A stretch of DNA of 6,262 nt from an uncultured Clostridia bacterium. Its GTDB lineage: Bacteria > Bacillota > Clostridia > Oscillospirales > Ruminococcaceae. The position numbers were made by a program, and so were the translations under genes. Below, piece by piece: positions 1 through 5,179 of the stretch; positions within the stretch are counted from its first letter, which is position 1; each line of letters starts with the position of its first letter. The stretch is from NCBI GenBank assembly GCA_945910715.1, contig CAMDZU010000081.1, positions 1-6,262 of the forward strand, written 5' to 3'. The notes under the pieces were generated by a model. It saw only the letters and a program-made list of their open reading frames with translations, did not search any database and was not told the DNA's origin.

Positions 1-485
1 AGGACACATGGCTGTTCAACGGCACAATTATGGAAAATATCCGCTACGGCAGACTTGACGCAACGGACGAGGAGGTAATTGCCGCCGCAAAATCCGCCCA
101 CGTTCACAGGTTTATTCAGACCCTGCCCAACGGCTACAATATGGAGCTGAACGAGGAAGCAAGCAACGTTTCACAGGGTCAGAAGCAGCTGCTTACAATC
201 GCAAGAGCAATTCTTGCCGACCCGAAAATCCTTATTCTCGATGAAGCAACCAGCTCCGTTGACACAAGAACGGAGGAGCGCATACAGAAAGCAATGGACA
301 ACCTTATGAAAGGCAGAACCAGCTTTGTTATCGCTCACCGTCTTTCAACAATCCGTGACGCCGACCTTATTCTTGTAATGCGTGACGGGGATATAGTGGA
401 ACAGGGCAATCACGAGGAACTCCTTGCAAAGGGCGGCTTCTACGCAGAGCTTTACAACAGTCAGTTTGAAAAGGTGTCACAATAA
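1..485 (+). CDS. ABC exporter ATP-binding subunit, C-terminal fragment
   Basis: This is the C-terminal part of the nucleotide-binding domain of an exporter-type ABC transporter, which uses ATP hydrolysis at the membrane to drive substrate transport. The frame is open from the window edge: the codons from base 3 read [16 protein letters not shown], the segment just after the Q-loop, and the split codon at bases 1-2 (ag) would fit that Gln. Visible motifs are the signature VSQGQ (168-182, a variant of LSGGQ), Walker B LILDEATS with catalytic Glu at 243-245, the D-loop SSVDT, and the H-loop His (336-338) in IAHRLST. The membrane domain and Walker A lie upstream of the window. The SQGQ-type signature is common in Firmicutes exporters that work as heterodimers, so a partner gene may lie just upstream (inference). 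Substrate cannot be told. The stop codon overlaps the next start by one base. The Met at base 30 is internal, not the true start. Confidence 0.95.
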   Translation, partial: DTWLFNGTIMENIRYGRLDATDEEVIAAAKSAHVHRFIQTLPNGYNMELNEEASNVSQGQKQLLTIARAILADPKILILDEATSSVDTRTEERIQKAMDNLMKGRTSFVIAHRLSTIRDADLILVMRDGDIVEQGNHEELLAKGGFYAELYNSQFEKVSQ

Positions 486-1507
486 TGAAGAAAATAACCG
501 CAATTATAGTTTCGATAATTACAGCCCTTACCCTTGCCCTTTCCTGCGGAGCGGAAGCAAGCTCCGTGGGAGCAGCAGAGGACGTTTCCCCATACCTTAA
601 AAAAGCGTCGGCGTGGGCAAACAAGAACATTGTCCTTGAAGCAGGCGAAAAGGAAAGCGATATGCTTGTAATCGCCAACTGCAAATACAACGGAAATTCC
701 GCCTACAAAAACTACTGCGCCGACCTTAAGGACTACATCACGGAAAATATGGGGAGCTTCGGCAACGAGGAATGGCTGAGAGCGGCGCTTACAATGGTTT
801 GTGCAGGCGGCGAAACCACTCTTGACGGAGATACAGACATTATCCACTCGGCAGTTTTCCTTAACGATAAGCTATCCACCGCCGAGGAGCTTTCTTGGGC
901 GCTTATTATTGTGGGCGAAGCGGACGCAAAGCCTCTCACCACCGTTGTAAACACAGCCGATTCCCTTATTTACAAGCTTTTGCAGCTGCAAAAGGAGGAC
1001 GGCTCCTTTGAGGGTGAAAACAGGGTAATTGCAACAGCCTATGCCCTCAATGCCCTGTCCTACTTCACAAAAACAAACGACAATGCAAAGGAGGCTGTAC
1101 CCGTGATAACAGATACCCTTGCCGCAATGTACAAAAACGGCGAAATAACCGATTGCAGAGAGCTTTCGGCGGCTATATCGGGGCTTACCTCGTCGGGAAT
1201 AAACGTGCTTTCCGACAGCCGCTTTGAGGGCATTTCAAGAAAGCTTACCAAGCTTATGAACAAGGACGGGGGCTACGGAGAAGTCAAAGGCGACCCGTCA
1301 CAGCCCGAAGCCACAATTGCCGCTTATTACGGCTTGATTTCGGCGGTAAGCGGAGCTGCGGCAAAGCCTGTCACAATGGACGAGGCGGCAGGAATGATGG
1401 GCGCATTTCTCAATATGTTTATTGTACTGCTGCTGATTTTCGGTGTAATTGCGGTTATGAATCTAATCAGAAAAAAGCGTGAGAAGGACGGCAAAACAGA
1501 TGAATAA
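485..1507 (+). CDS. Exported, membrane-anchored protein with prenyltransferase-like helical repeats
   Basis: The 340-residue product has a signal peptide (KK at 2-3, hydrophobic 4-20, likely signal peptidase I site after A-E-A at 23-25). A long extracellular part follows, then one C-terminal membrane helix (about 308-328) and a positive stop-transfer tail (RKKREK). The outside part carries repeats in the style of the terpenoid cyclase/prenyltransferase alpha-alpha toroid: a DG-[SG]-[FY] turn followed by an alanine-rich helix, clearest at 172-194 (KEDGSFEG then ATAYALNAL) and 261-288 (KDGGYGEV then ATIAAYYGL), with a weaker copy near 89-107. Such folds serve as enzymes but also as ligand-binding proteins (cobalamin carriers, complement-like proteins). 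I see no DxDD or zinc-ligand set, so binding or scaffolding seems likelier than catalysis (inference). The start is fixed by the 1-base overlap with the exporter stop and AAGG at 471-474. Close coupling to the exporter suggests a shared job at the cell surface. The exact family is not recognised. Confidence 0.85.
   Translation: MKKITAIIVSIITALTLALSCGAEASSVGAAEDVSPYLKKASAWANKNIVLEAGEKESDMLVIANCKYNGNSAYKNYCADLKDYITENMGSFGNEEWLRAALTMVCAGGETTLDGDTDIIHSAVFLNDKLSTAEELSWALIIVGEADAKPLTTVVNTADSLIYKLLQLQKEDGSFEGENRVIATAYALNALSYFTKTNDNAKEAVPVITDTLAAMYKNGEITDCRELSAAISGLTSSGINVLSDSRFEGISRKLTKLMNKDGGYGEVKGDPSQPEATIAAYYGLISAVSGAAAKPVTMDEAAGMMGAFLNMFIVLLLIFGVIAVMNLIRKKREKDGKTDE
1484..1488 (+). promoter_or_regulatory. 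Ribosome binding site deciding the HD-gene start
   Basis: AAGGA lies 11 bases before the ATG at 1500. The in-frame GTG at 1479 lies upstream of this site and has no comparable site of its own, so the ATG is preferred. The site sits inside the coding sequence of the preceding gene. Confidence 0.7.
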
Positions 1508-2000
1508 GCTTACCCTGCTTGCAAAAGCAATGATTGATTATTACAGAAACGACCCCAGAAGAATAAACCACTTTATAAAAGTTCATGCCTTCGCAAAAGA
1601 AATAGGCGAGCTTGAAGGCTTGGACGGGGAAACCCTGTTTATCCTTGAAGCCGCCGCTTATGTTCACGATATAGGCATAAAAAACAGCGAGCAGAAATAC
1701 GGCAGCAGCGCAGGAAAATATCAGGAGCTTGAAGGGCCTGCCGAGGCTGAAAAGCTGCTTTCACAGCTTGGATTTGACAAAAGGGTAATAAATCGTGTAT
1801 CATATCTTGTAGGACATCATCATACATACGACAAGGTTGACGGTGAAGATTACAGAATACTCATTGAGGCGGACTTTATCGTCAACGCATACGAGGACTG
1901 TATGAGCAAGGAAAGCGTTGAAAATGTCCGCAGTAAGATTTTCAAGACAAAATCGGGAACGGAAATTCTTGATACATTGTTCCCGTGCACAGAGGAATAA
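1500..2000 (+). CDS. HD-domain metal-dependent phosphohydrolase
   Basis: This 166-residue cytoplasmic protein is a stand-alone HD domain. The expected metal ligands are visible in order: His24 (RINHFIKV), the paired His56-Asp57 (VHDIG), a His cluster at 106-108 (GHHHT) and Asp125 (EADFIVNA). HD proteins hydrolyse phosphate esters of nucleotides or related molecules with a divalent metal. The substrate of this one cannot be read from sequence, and it lacks partner domains such as RelA/SpoT, PAS or GGDEF. Length fits the small single-domain HD hydrolases. The gene overlaps the preceding stop by 8 bases and ends one base before the mnmA ATG, so it is almost certainly co-transcribed and translationally coupled. 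Its placement between a surface protein and a tRNA-modifying enzyme does not point to one pathway. The fold call is firm; the biological role is open. Confidence 0.9.
   Translation: MNKLTLLAKAMIDYYRNDPRRINHFIKVHAFAKEIGELEGLDGETLFILEAAAYVHDIGIKNSEQKYGSSAGKYQELEGPAEAEKLLSQLGFDKRVINRVSYLVGHHHTYDKVDGEDYRILIEADFIVNAYEDCMSKESVENVRSKIFKTKSGTEILDTLFPCTEE
1991..1996 (+). promoter_or_regulatory. Ribosome binding site of mnmA
   Basis: AGAGGA lies 5 bases before the ATG at 2002, inside the last codons of the HD gene. It supports 2002 as the start rather than the in-frame TTG at 1918, which would add 28 residues with no similarity to the MnmA N-terminus. Confidence 0.8.
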
Positions 2001-2001
2001 T

Positions 2002-3081
2002 ATGAAAAAGGTTATGGTTGCAATGAGCGGCGGCGTGGACAGCAGCGCCGCACTGCTTATGCTGAAAGACAAATATGAGCTTATGGGCGTTACACTGAGC
2101 CTTTACGACAACGGGGACTTGGCCTGCGATATGAAGGGCACCTGCTGTTCCCTCAGCGACGTTGAGGACGCAAGGGCGGTTGCCGCCAAATTCGGCGTAC
2201 CTCACTATGTTTTCAACTTCAAGGACAGATTCAGAGAGCAGGTCATTGCACGCTTCAACCAAAGCTACCTTGAGGGCGAAACCCCCAATCCCTGCATTGA
2301 CTGCAACCGCTATATAAAGTTTGACGCAATGCTTGAAAGAGCCATGTCCCTTGAATGTGACTACATTGCCACAGGCCATTACGCAAGGGTGGAATACGAC
2401 AGCGCAAGGGGCAGGTGGCTGCTTAAAAAGGCAATAAGCGAGGAGGGGGACAATAACAAGGATCAGTCCTACGTCCTCTACAATCTTACGCAGGAGCAGC
2501 TGAGCCACATTCTTTTCCCCCTCGGTGCAATGAAAAAAAGCGAGGTCAGAAGGCTTGCGGAGGAAAACGGCCTTGTAAATGCGGATAAGCCCGACAGTCA
2601 GGATATATGCTTTGTACCTGACGGAAATTACGCCGCATTTATCACAAAATCCACGGGAATTACCCCAAAGCACGGCGATGTTGTGGACAGAAGCGGCAAG
2701 GTTTACGGCAGGCACAACGGTCTTATCAACTACACCACAGGTCAGCGCAAGGGACTTGGAATTGCCTTCGGAAAGCCAATGTACGTTATCGGCAAGGATA
2801 TAGAAAAAAACACCGTAATCGTTGGAACAAACGAAGAGCTTTTCACAAACACCCTTACCGCAAGGGAGCTTAACTGGATTTCAATTTCCAGGCTTACACA
2901 GCCAATCAGATGCAGGGCTAAAACCAGATACAAGCAGACTGAACAGCCCTGCACCGTTTATCCCCTTGAAAACGGCAATGTCAGAGTGGAATTTGAACAG
3001 CCACAGAGAGCCGTTACCCCGGGGCAGCGTGTGGTTTTCTATGACGGAGATATTGTTGTGGGCGGCGGAGTAATTAACTGA
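2002..3081 (+). CDS. mnmA: tRNA-specific 2-thiouridylase MnmA
   Basis: MnmA puts sulfur on carbon 2 of the wobble uridine (U34) of tRNAs for Lys, Glu and Gln, using ATP to adenylate the base and persulfide sulfur handed on from a cysteine desulfurase. The product has 359 residues, the usual length. The N-terminal PP-loop ATP-binding motif is SGGVDSS at 9-15. The two cysteines equivalent to the catalytic pair of E. coli MnmA are Cys101 (in NPCIDCNRYIKF) and Cys203 (SQDICF). Other family blocks are TGHYARV, KDQSYVLY and FPLG in the first two-thirds, TTGQRKGLGIA in the linker domain, and a C-terminal beta-barrel ending TPGQRVVFYDGD-x-VVGGG. Cys98 and Cys101 form a CxxC seen in many clostridial members. 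It is the last gene of the operon and is followed by a terminator 3 bases after its stop. No cysteine desulfurase or scaffold gene is next to it. Confidence 0.98.
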   Translation: MKKVMVAMSGGVDSSAALLMLKDKYELMGVTLSLYDNGDLACDMKGTCCSLSDVEDARAVAAKFGVPHYVFNFKDRFREQVIARFNQSYLEGETPNPCIDCNRYIKFDAMLERAMSLECDYIATGHYARVEYDSARGRWLLKKAISEEGDNNKDQSYVLYNLTQEQLSHILFPLGAMKKSEVRRLAEENGLVNADKPDSQDICFVPDGNYAAFITKSTGITPKHGDVVDRSGKVYGRHNGLINYTTGQRKGLGIAFGKPMYVIGKDIEKNTVIVGTNEELFTNTLTARELNWISISRLTQPIRCRAKTRYKQTEQPCTVYPLENGNVRVEFEQPQRAVTPGQRVVFYDGDIVVGGGVIN

Positions 3082-3083
3082 AT

Positions 3084-3119
3084 AAATCCCCTCGTTTTCC
3101 GAGGGGATTTTCCCTTTTT
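3084..3119 (+). terminator. Intrinsic terminator of the mnmA operon
   Basis: A perfect 11-bp stem, AAATCCCCTCG (3084-3094) with CGAGGGGATTT (3100-3110), encloses a TTTTC loop. A T-rich tail (TCCCTTTTTC) follows. It starts 3 bases after the mnmA stop. Confidence 0.95.
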
Positions 3120-3197
3120 CAGCACATTTTCACAATGGCGGTAAATTATTTCGGATTTCCCGAATAAATCTGTCATAATCCTTTCACATTGAGCATA

Positions 3198-3203
3198 TAT
3201 AAT
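3198..3203 (+). promoter_or_regulatory. -10-like box TATAAT before the putative RNA
   Basis: This is a perfect TATAAT, placing a start near 3210. No good -35 box is found at 16-18 bases upstream, where the sequence is about ATAATC, and there is no extended -10 TG. TTCACA at 3183-3188 resembles a -35 but is only 9 bases away. The site may be activator-dependent, or a chance match in AT-rich DNA. Confidence 0.4.
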
Positions 3204-3209
3204 AAAGTC

Positions 3210-3344
3210 ACAATCAAGTGAGGAGCTGTTCCGGACAGCAGGTGCGGGACGGCCCTTACGTCTAAAAACAATGACTGAAAAAGTCTTTTTATATATGCTG
3301 ATTACCTCTCTTAACCGTCGCTTATGCGGCGGTTTTTTCTTTTT
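3210..3344 (+). ncRNA. Putative structured small RNA or leader, class not recognised
   Basis: The stretch is more GC-rich than its flanks, is preceded by TATAAT and ends in a strong terminator. Foldable parts by hand: a hairpin GCTGTT-CCG-GACAGC (3225-3239); a small hairpin GGG-ACGG-CCC (3246-3255) that can extend by GTG/TAC across a C-T mismatch; GACT-GAAAA-AGTC followed by TTTTT (3273-3290); and a long-range helix AAGTGAGG (3216-3223) with CCTCTCTT (3305-3312), 7 of 8 paired, closing the whole. I could not match it to 6S, SRP, tmRNA, RNase P, T-box or a riboswitch class. It could be a free small RNA or a leader for the cdd operon, although cdd has its own promoter. The 5' end is estimated from the -10 box only. 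Confidence 0.45.
3314..3344 (+). terminator. Intrinsic terminator ending the putative RNA
   Basis: An 8-bp stem, ACCGTCGC (3314-3321) with GCGGCGGT (3326-3333) including one G-T pair, encloses a TTAT loop. It is followed by TTTTTTCTTTTT. No protein gene ends just upstream: the mnmA terminator is over 200 bases earlier. This is the main evidence for a separate non-coding transcript. Confidence 0.85.
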
Positions 3345-3420
3345 GAAATTTGCGGAAGTATACAGTGCATTGTCTTTAAGGTGCGTCAGACGAAAAATAT
3401 CTCACAATACCCAATTGCTG

Positions 3421-3449
3421 TTGAAAATATTTTTGTTATATGTTATACT
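3421..3449 (+). promoter_or_regulatory. Promoter of the cdd operon (housekeeping sigma, extended -10)
   Basis: TTGAAA (3421-3426) and TATACT (3444-3449) are separated by exactly 17 bases. A TGT directly before the -10 gives an extended -10 element. Transcription should start near 3456-3457, leaving a leader of about 55 bases before the cdd ATG. Confidence 0.85.
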
Positions 3450-3467
3450 ATTGTTCAGAAAACAATA
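3449..3467 (+). promoter_or_regulatory. Perfect 7-bp dyad at the cdd transcription start, possible operator
   Basis: TATTGTT (3449-3455) is mirrored by AACAATA (3461-3467) around a 5-base centre, CAGAA. It overlaps the last base of the -10 box and the predicted start, a typical place for a repressor site. Because its left half lies before the predicted start, it would act as DNA rather than RNA for this promoter. For read-through transcripts from upstream it would form a weak hairpin followed by ACTTTTTT. The cognate regulator is unknown. Confidence 0.4.
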
Positions 3468-3498
3468 ACTTTTTTCAATTAACGTCTTGACAAATTAT

Positions 3499-3504
3499 GA
3501 GAGG
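3499..3504 (+). promoter_or_regulatory. Ribosome binding site deciding the cdd start
   Basis: GAGAGG lies 6 bases before the ATG at 3511. The in-frame TTG at 3487 lies upstream of this site, so initiation at 3511 is preferred. Confidence 0.8.
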
Positions 3505-3510
3505 CAAAAT

Positions 3511-3936
3511 ATGATCCGCAATACTCTTAACCCCACCGCCCTTATCACAGCGGCAATCACCGCCCTTTCCAATTCCTACGCTCCCTACTCTCACTTTAAC
3601 GTTGCTGCGGCGGCGCTTATGGGCTCGGGAAAAATCTACACAGGGGTAAATATAGAAAATGCGTCCTATCCTGCAGGAATGTGCGCCGAGAGAAACGCAG
3701 TTTTTCACGCAGCCGCCTGCGGAGAAAGAAAGCTTATTGCAATCGCCGTAGCAGGCGGACTTAACGGAAAAATCACCGACTTCTGCCCTCCCTGCGGAAT
3801 TTGCAGACAGGTTATGAGGGAATTCTGCGACCCACGGGAAATGCAGGTAATTCTTGCAAAATCGGCGGAGGACTATAAAATATTCACCCTTGAACAATTG
3901 CTGCCCGAAAGCTTCGGACCTGATAATTTAGCCTGA
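3511..3936 (+). CDS. cdd: Cytidine deaminase
   Basis: The enzyme deaminates cytidine and deoxycytidine to uridine and deoxyuridine in cytosolic pyrimidine salvage. At 141 residues it is the short homotetrameric type, not the long dimeric enterobacterial one. All signature parts are present: substrate-binding YAPYSHFNV (23-31), VNIENASYP (46-54), the zinc ligand Cys58 with catalytic Glu60 in MCAERNA, and the other zinc ligands Cys95 and Cys98 in PPCGICRQV (93-101). The usual C-terminal LLPESFGP block is also there. In many Firmicutes cdd lies with era, dgk or nucleoside transport and phosphorylase genes; here it leads a two-gene unit with an unrecognised small protein. It is driven by the promoter at 3421-3449, with a dyad at the start that may allow repression. 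Confidence 0.97.
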   Translation: MIRNTLNPTALITAAITALSNSYAPYSHFNVAAAALMGSGKIYTGVNIENASYPAGMCAERNAVFHAAACGERKLIAIAVAGGLNGKITDFCPPCGICRQVMREFCDPREMQVILAKSAEDYKIFTLEQLLPESFGPDNLA

Positions 3937-3963
3937 CAGCAAAGGGCGAAAGGAATAAAAGCT

Positions 3964-4299
3964 ATGATGAATTTCAAATTTGACCTGTGCGACAGCGAAA
4001 ACCCCAACGAATATATCGCAAAGCTTGACCTTAACGTTTCGGAATGTGATTACAGAAAGCTGGCGCAGAAAATCAACAGCTATGTGGATAATTACGTCCC
4101 CGAAATCAAAAAGGAAAGCTGGTTTGGAAAGGCTTCATGGGCGATAAGCAAGTTTGCAAGCGAAAAATCCGTTGCCCTTTTATGCAGGTTTATTCAGGGC
4201 AAGGGCAAAAAGGAAAAGGTAATTTCCTTTGCAAACAGACAGCTTGAAAAACGGCACCTGTTTTTCAGATTAAAGGATTTTATTGTAACCCACATATAA
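3964..4299 (+). CDS. Hypothetical protein of 111 residues, family not recognised
   Basis: A real gene is likely: AAAGGA (3949-3954) lies 9 bases before the ATG, the gap after cdd is only 27 bases, no promoter is seen between them, and a strong terminator follows 7 bases after the stop. A second ATG directly follows the first; spacing favours 3964. The product is soluble-looking, with no signal peptide or membrane helix. The N-terminal third is acidic (several Asp/Glu in 7-29). A tryptophan/aromatic stretch follows (SWFGKASWAISKF, 52-64), then a strongly basic C-terminal part rich in Lys/Arg (75-104, including GKGKKEK). This charge split and predicted helical character could suit nucleic-acid or protein binding, but I assign no function. 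Co-transcription with cdd is the only functional hint. Confidence 0.75.
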   Translation: MMNFKFDLCDSENPNEYIAKLDLNVSECDYRKLAQKINSYVDNYVPEIKKESWFGKASWAISKFASEKSVALLCRFIQGKGKKEKVISFANRQLEKRHLFFRLKDFIVTHI

Positions 4300-4306
4300 G
4301 CAAAAA

Positions 4307-4339
4307 GCGGAAAATGAGCTGTTCATTTTCCGCATTTAT
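4307..4339 (+). terminator. Bidirectional intrinsic terminator between convergent genes
   Basis: GCGGAAAATGA (4307-4317) pairs perfectly with TCATTTTCCGC (4323-4333). On the + strand a T-rich tail (ATTTATTTTA) follows, ending the cdd unit. On the - strand the AAAAA before the stem (4302-4306) becomes TTTTT, ending the metallo-hydrolase gene that stops at 4341. One hairpin thus serves both operons. Confidence 0.9.
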
Positions 4340-4340
4340 T

Positions 4341-5135
4341 TTAAACTACTATGTATTTTCCGCTGTTTACAGACTCCGCAACATCAAGAATGTAATCACG
4401 GTTTTCGGTTATTCCGCTAAGCTCCATAAGCTTTATAATGGTGCATTTTGCGGTTTCGGGAGTGTTGTTGTTAAGGCTCAGATGTCCTAAGGCGAAATGC
4501 CTTGTGCCCTGCCCTATAAGCTCCCTGATAAACTGTGCGGACTTGCTGTTTGACAAATGACCGAAGCCCGAGCTTATGCGCTTTTTGAGATAATAGGGGT
4601 AATTGGGATTGAGCCGCAGCATTTCCTCGTCGTAATTTGCTTCAAGGTAAACAAAATCACAGCCCAGAAGATTTTCCCTCACCTCGTCCGTAACATTGCC
4701 CAAATCCGTGCAGAGAGCAAGCCTTTTCCCCTCAAATTCCATTGTGTAGCCGCAGCTTTCTGCGCTGTCGTGGGGCGTGTGAAAGGCCTTTATTCCCATA
4801 TCAATCGGCGCAGAGGACAGTTCATCAATGCCGTACAGATTAGCCGTTGAAGCCACCGCCTGCTGATTCAGCATTGCGTTAAGCGTGCCCTCTGTTGCGA
4901 AAATGGGGATATTTGTGTGCTTTGTCAGCATTTTAAGCCCCTTTATATGGTCGGAATGCTCGTGGGTAACGCAGACCGCCTTTATGCAGTCAAGGGTCAG
5001 TCCGTTACGTTCAAGGCCAGTTTTAAGCCCCTTGAAGCTGCAGCCCATATCAATAAGCAAGCCCTGCTCCGAATTGCCGAAATAAACGGAATTTCCCGTT
5101 GTGGAGCTGCTGCAGATAGGTACAATTCTTGCCAT
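4341..5135 (-). CDS. Metallo-beta-lactamase-fold hydrolase, WalJ/YycJ-like
   Basis: This 264-residue cytosolic protein belongs to the metallo-beta-lactamase fold, closest in style to WalJ (YycJ) of Firmicutes. The full dinuclear metal set is visible: His58, His60, Asp62 and His63 in THEHSDH, His122 (HTPHDSAES), Asp144 (CTDLGN) and a late His, probably His218 in GHLS. The family N-terminus (SSSTTGNSVYF, then LLIDMG) is typical. WalJ-like proteins are linked to the WalKR cell-wall/DNA-replication regulatory locus and have been proposed to act as nucleases; the natural substrate is uncertain. Here there is no walKR nearby, and the gene lies directly behind murA. The start is supported by AAGGAG (5141-5146, complement) 5 bases upstream. 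It probably depends on read-through past the hairpin that separates it from murA. YycJ orthology itself is a similarity judgement by eye. Confidence 0.9.
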   Translation of the reverse strand: MARIVPICSSSTTGNSVYFGNSEQGLLIDMGCSFKGLKTGLERNGLTLDCIKAVCVTHEHSDHIKGLKMLTKHTNIPIFATEGTLNAMLNQQAVASTANLYGIDELSSAPIDMGIKAFHTPHDSAESCGYTMEFEGKRLALCTDLGNVTDEVRENLLGCDFVYLEANYDEEMLRLNPNYPYYLKKRISSGFGHLSNSKSAQFIRELIGQGTRHFALGHLSLNNNTPETAKCTIIKLMELSGITENRDYILDVAESVNSGKYIVV

Positions 5136-5140
5136 AAATT

Positions 5141-5146
5141 CTCCTT
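5141..5146 (-). promoter_or_regulatory. Ribosome binding site abutting a terminator U run
   Basis: AAGGAG on the - strand lies 5 bases before the ATG (5135-5133). It directly follows the T run (5152-5147) of the murA terminator hairpin, so terminator and translation signal are contiguous. Confidence 0.85.
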
Positions 5147-5175
5147 AAAAAATGCCGTACATTAAGTACGGCATT
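5147..5175 (-). terminator. Terminator or attenuator hairpin between murA and the metallo-hydrolase gene
   Basis: AATGCCGTAC (5151-5160) and GTACGGCATT (5166-5175) form a perfect 10-bp stem with a 5-base loop. Read on the - strand it is followed by a run of T (complement of 5147-5152). It starts 4 bases after the murA stop. It has no T tail on the + strand, so it acts for murA only. No room remains for a promoter between it and the next ribosome binding site. Confidence 0.85.
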
Positions 5176-5179
5176 GCTG

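Larger units (their letters stand above)
3082..3510 (+). other. Intergenic region, about 430 bases without a convincing protein gene
   Basis: This gap lies between mnmA and cdd. It holds, in order: the mnmA terminator, an unexplained AT-rich stretch with a small dyad (TTCGG 3150-3154 / CCGAA 3160-3164), a -10-like box, a probable structured RNA with terminator, about 75 bases in which I see nothing (3345-3420), and the cdd promoter with its dyad. The only open frame of note on the + strand (65 codons from 3271) runs through the RNA terminator and lacks a ribosome binding site. Confidence 0.8.

Noticed and set aside
536..560. Lipoprotein signal (Cys21) in the toroid-repeat protein.
   Set aside because: The residues before Cys21 (A-L-S) do not fit the L-[AS]-[GA]-C lipobox, and A-E-A at 23-25 gives a better signal peptidase I site; the protein also has its own C-terminal anchor.
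1918..2001. Upstream TTG start for mnmA.
   Set aside because: It would add 28 residues that overlap the HD gene in another frame and do not resemble MnmA; the ATG at 2002 has a good ribosome binding site and gives the normal N-terminus.
1942..2715. Long 257-codon open frame on the - strand.
   Set aside because: It lies antisense inside mnmA and the HD gene, has no family similarity, and mnmA is beyond doubt.
3246..3255. Guanidine-II (mini-ykkC) riboswitch, because of a GGG-ACGG-CCC hairpin with the ACGR-type loop.
   Set aside because: That class needs two such hairpins with ACGR loops. The neighbouring hairpin (3225-3239) has a CCG loop and no second ACGR loop is found. No guanidine-related gene follows.
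3210..3344. 6S RNA, small SRP RNA or T-box.
   Set aside because: There is no long rod with a central open bubble, no SRP apical GGAA/AGCAG arrangement in a proper stem, and no T-box AGGGTGGNACC element.
3271..3468. 65-codon open frame on the + strand.
   Set aside because: It has no ribosome binding site, runs through the RNA terminator and over the cdd promoter, and its phenylalanine-rich stretch is just the T tail translated.
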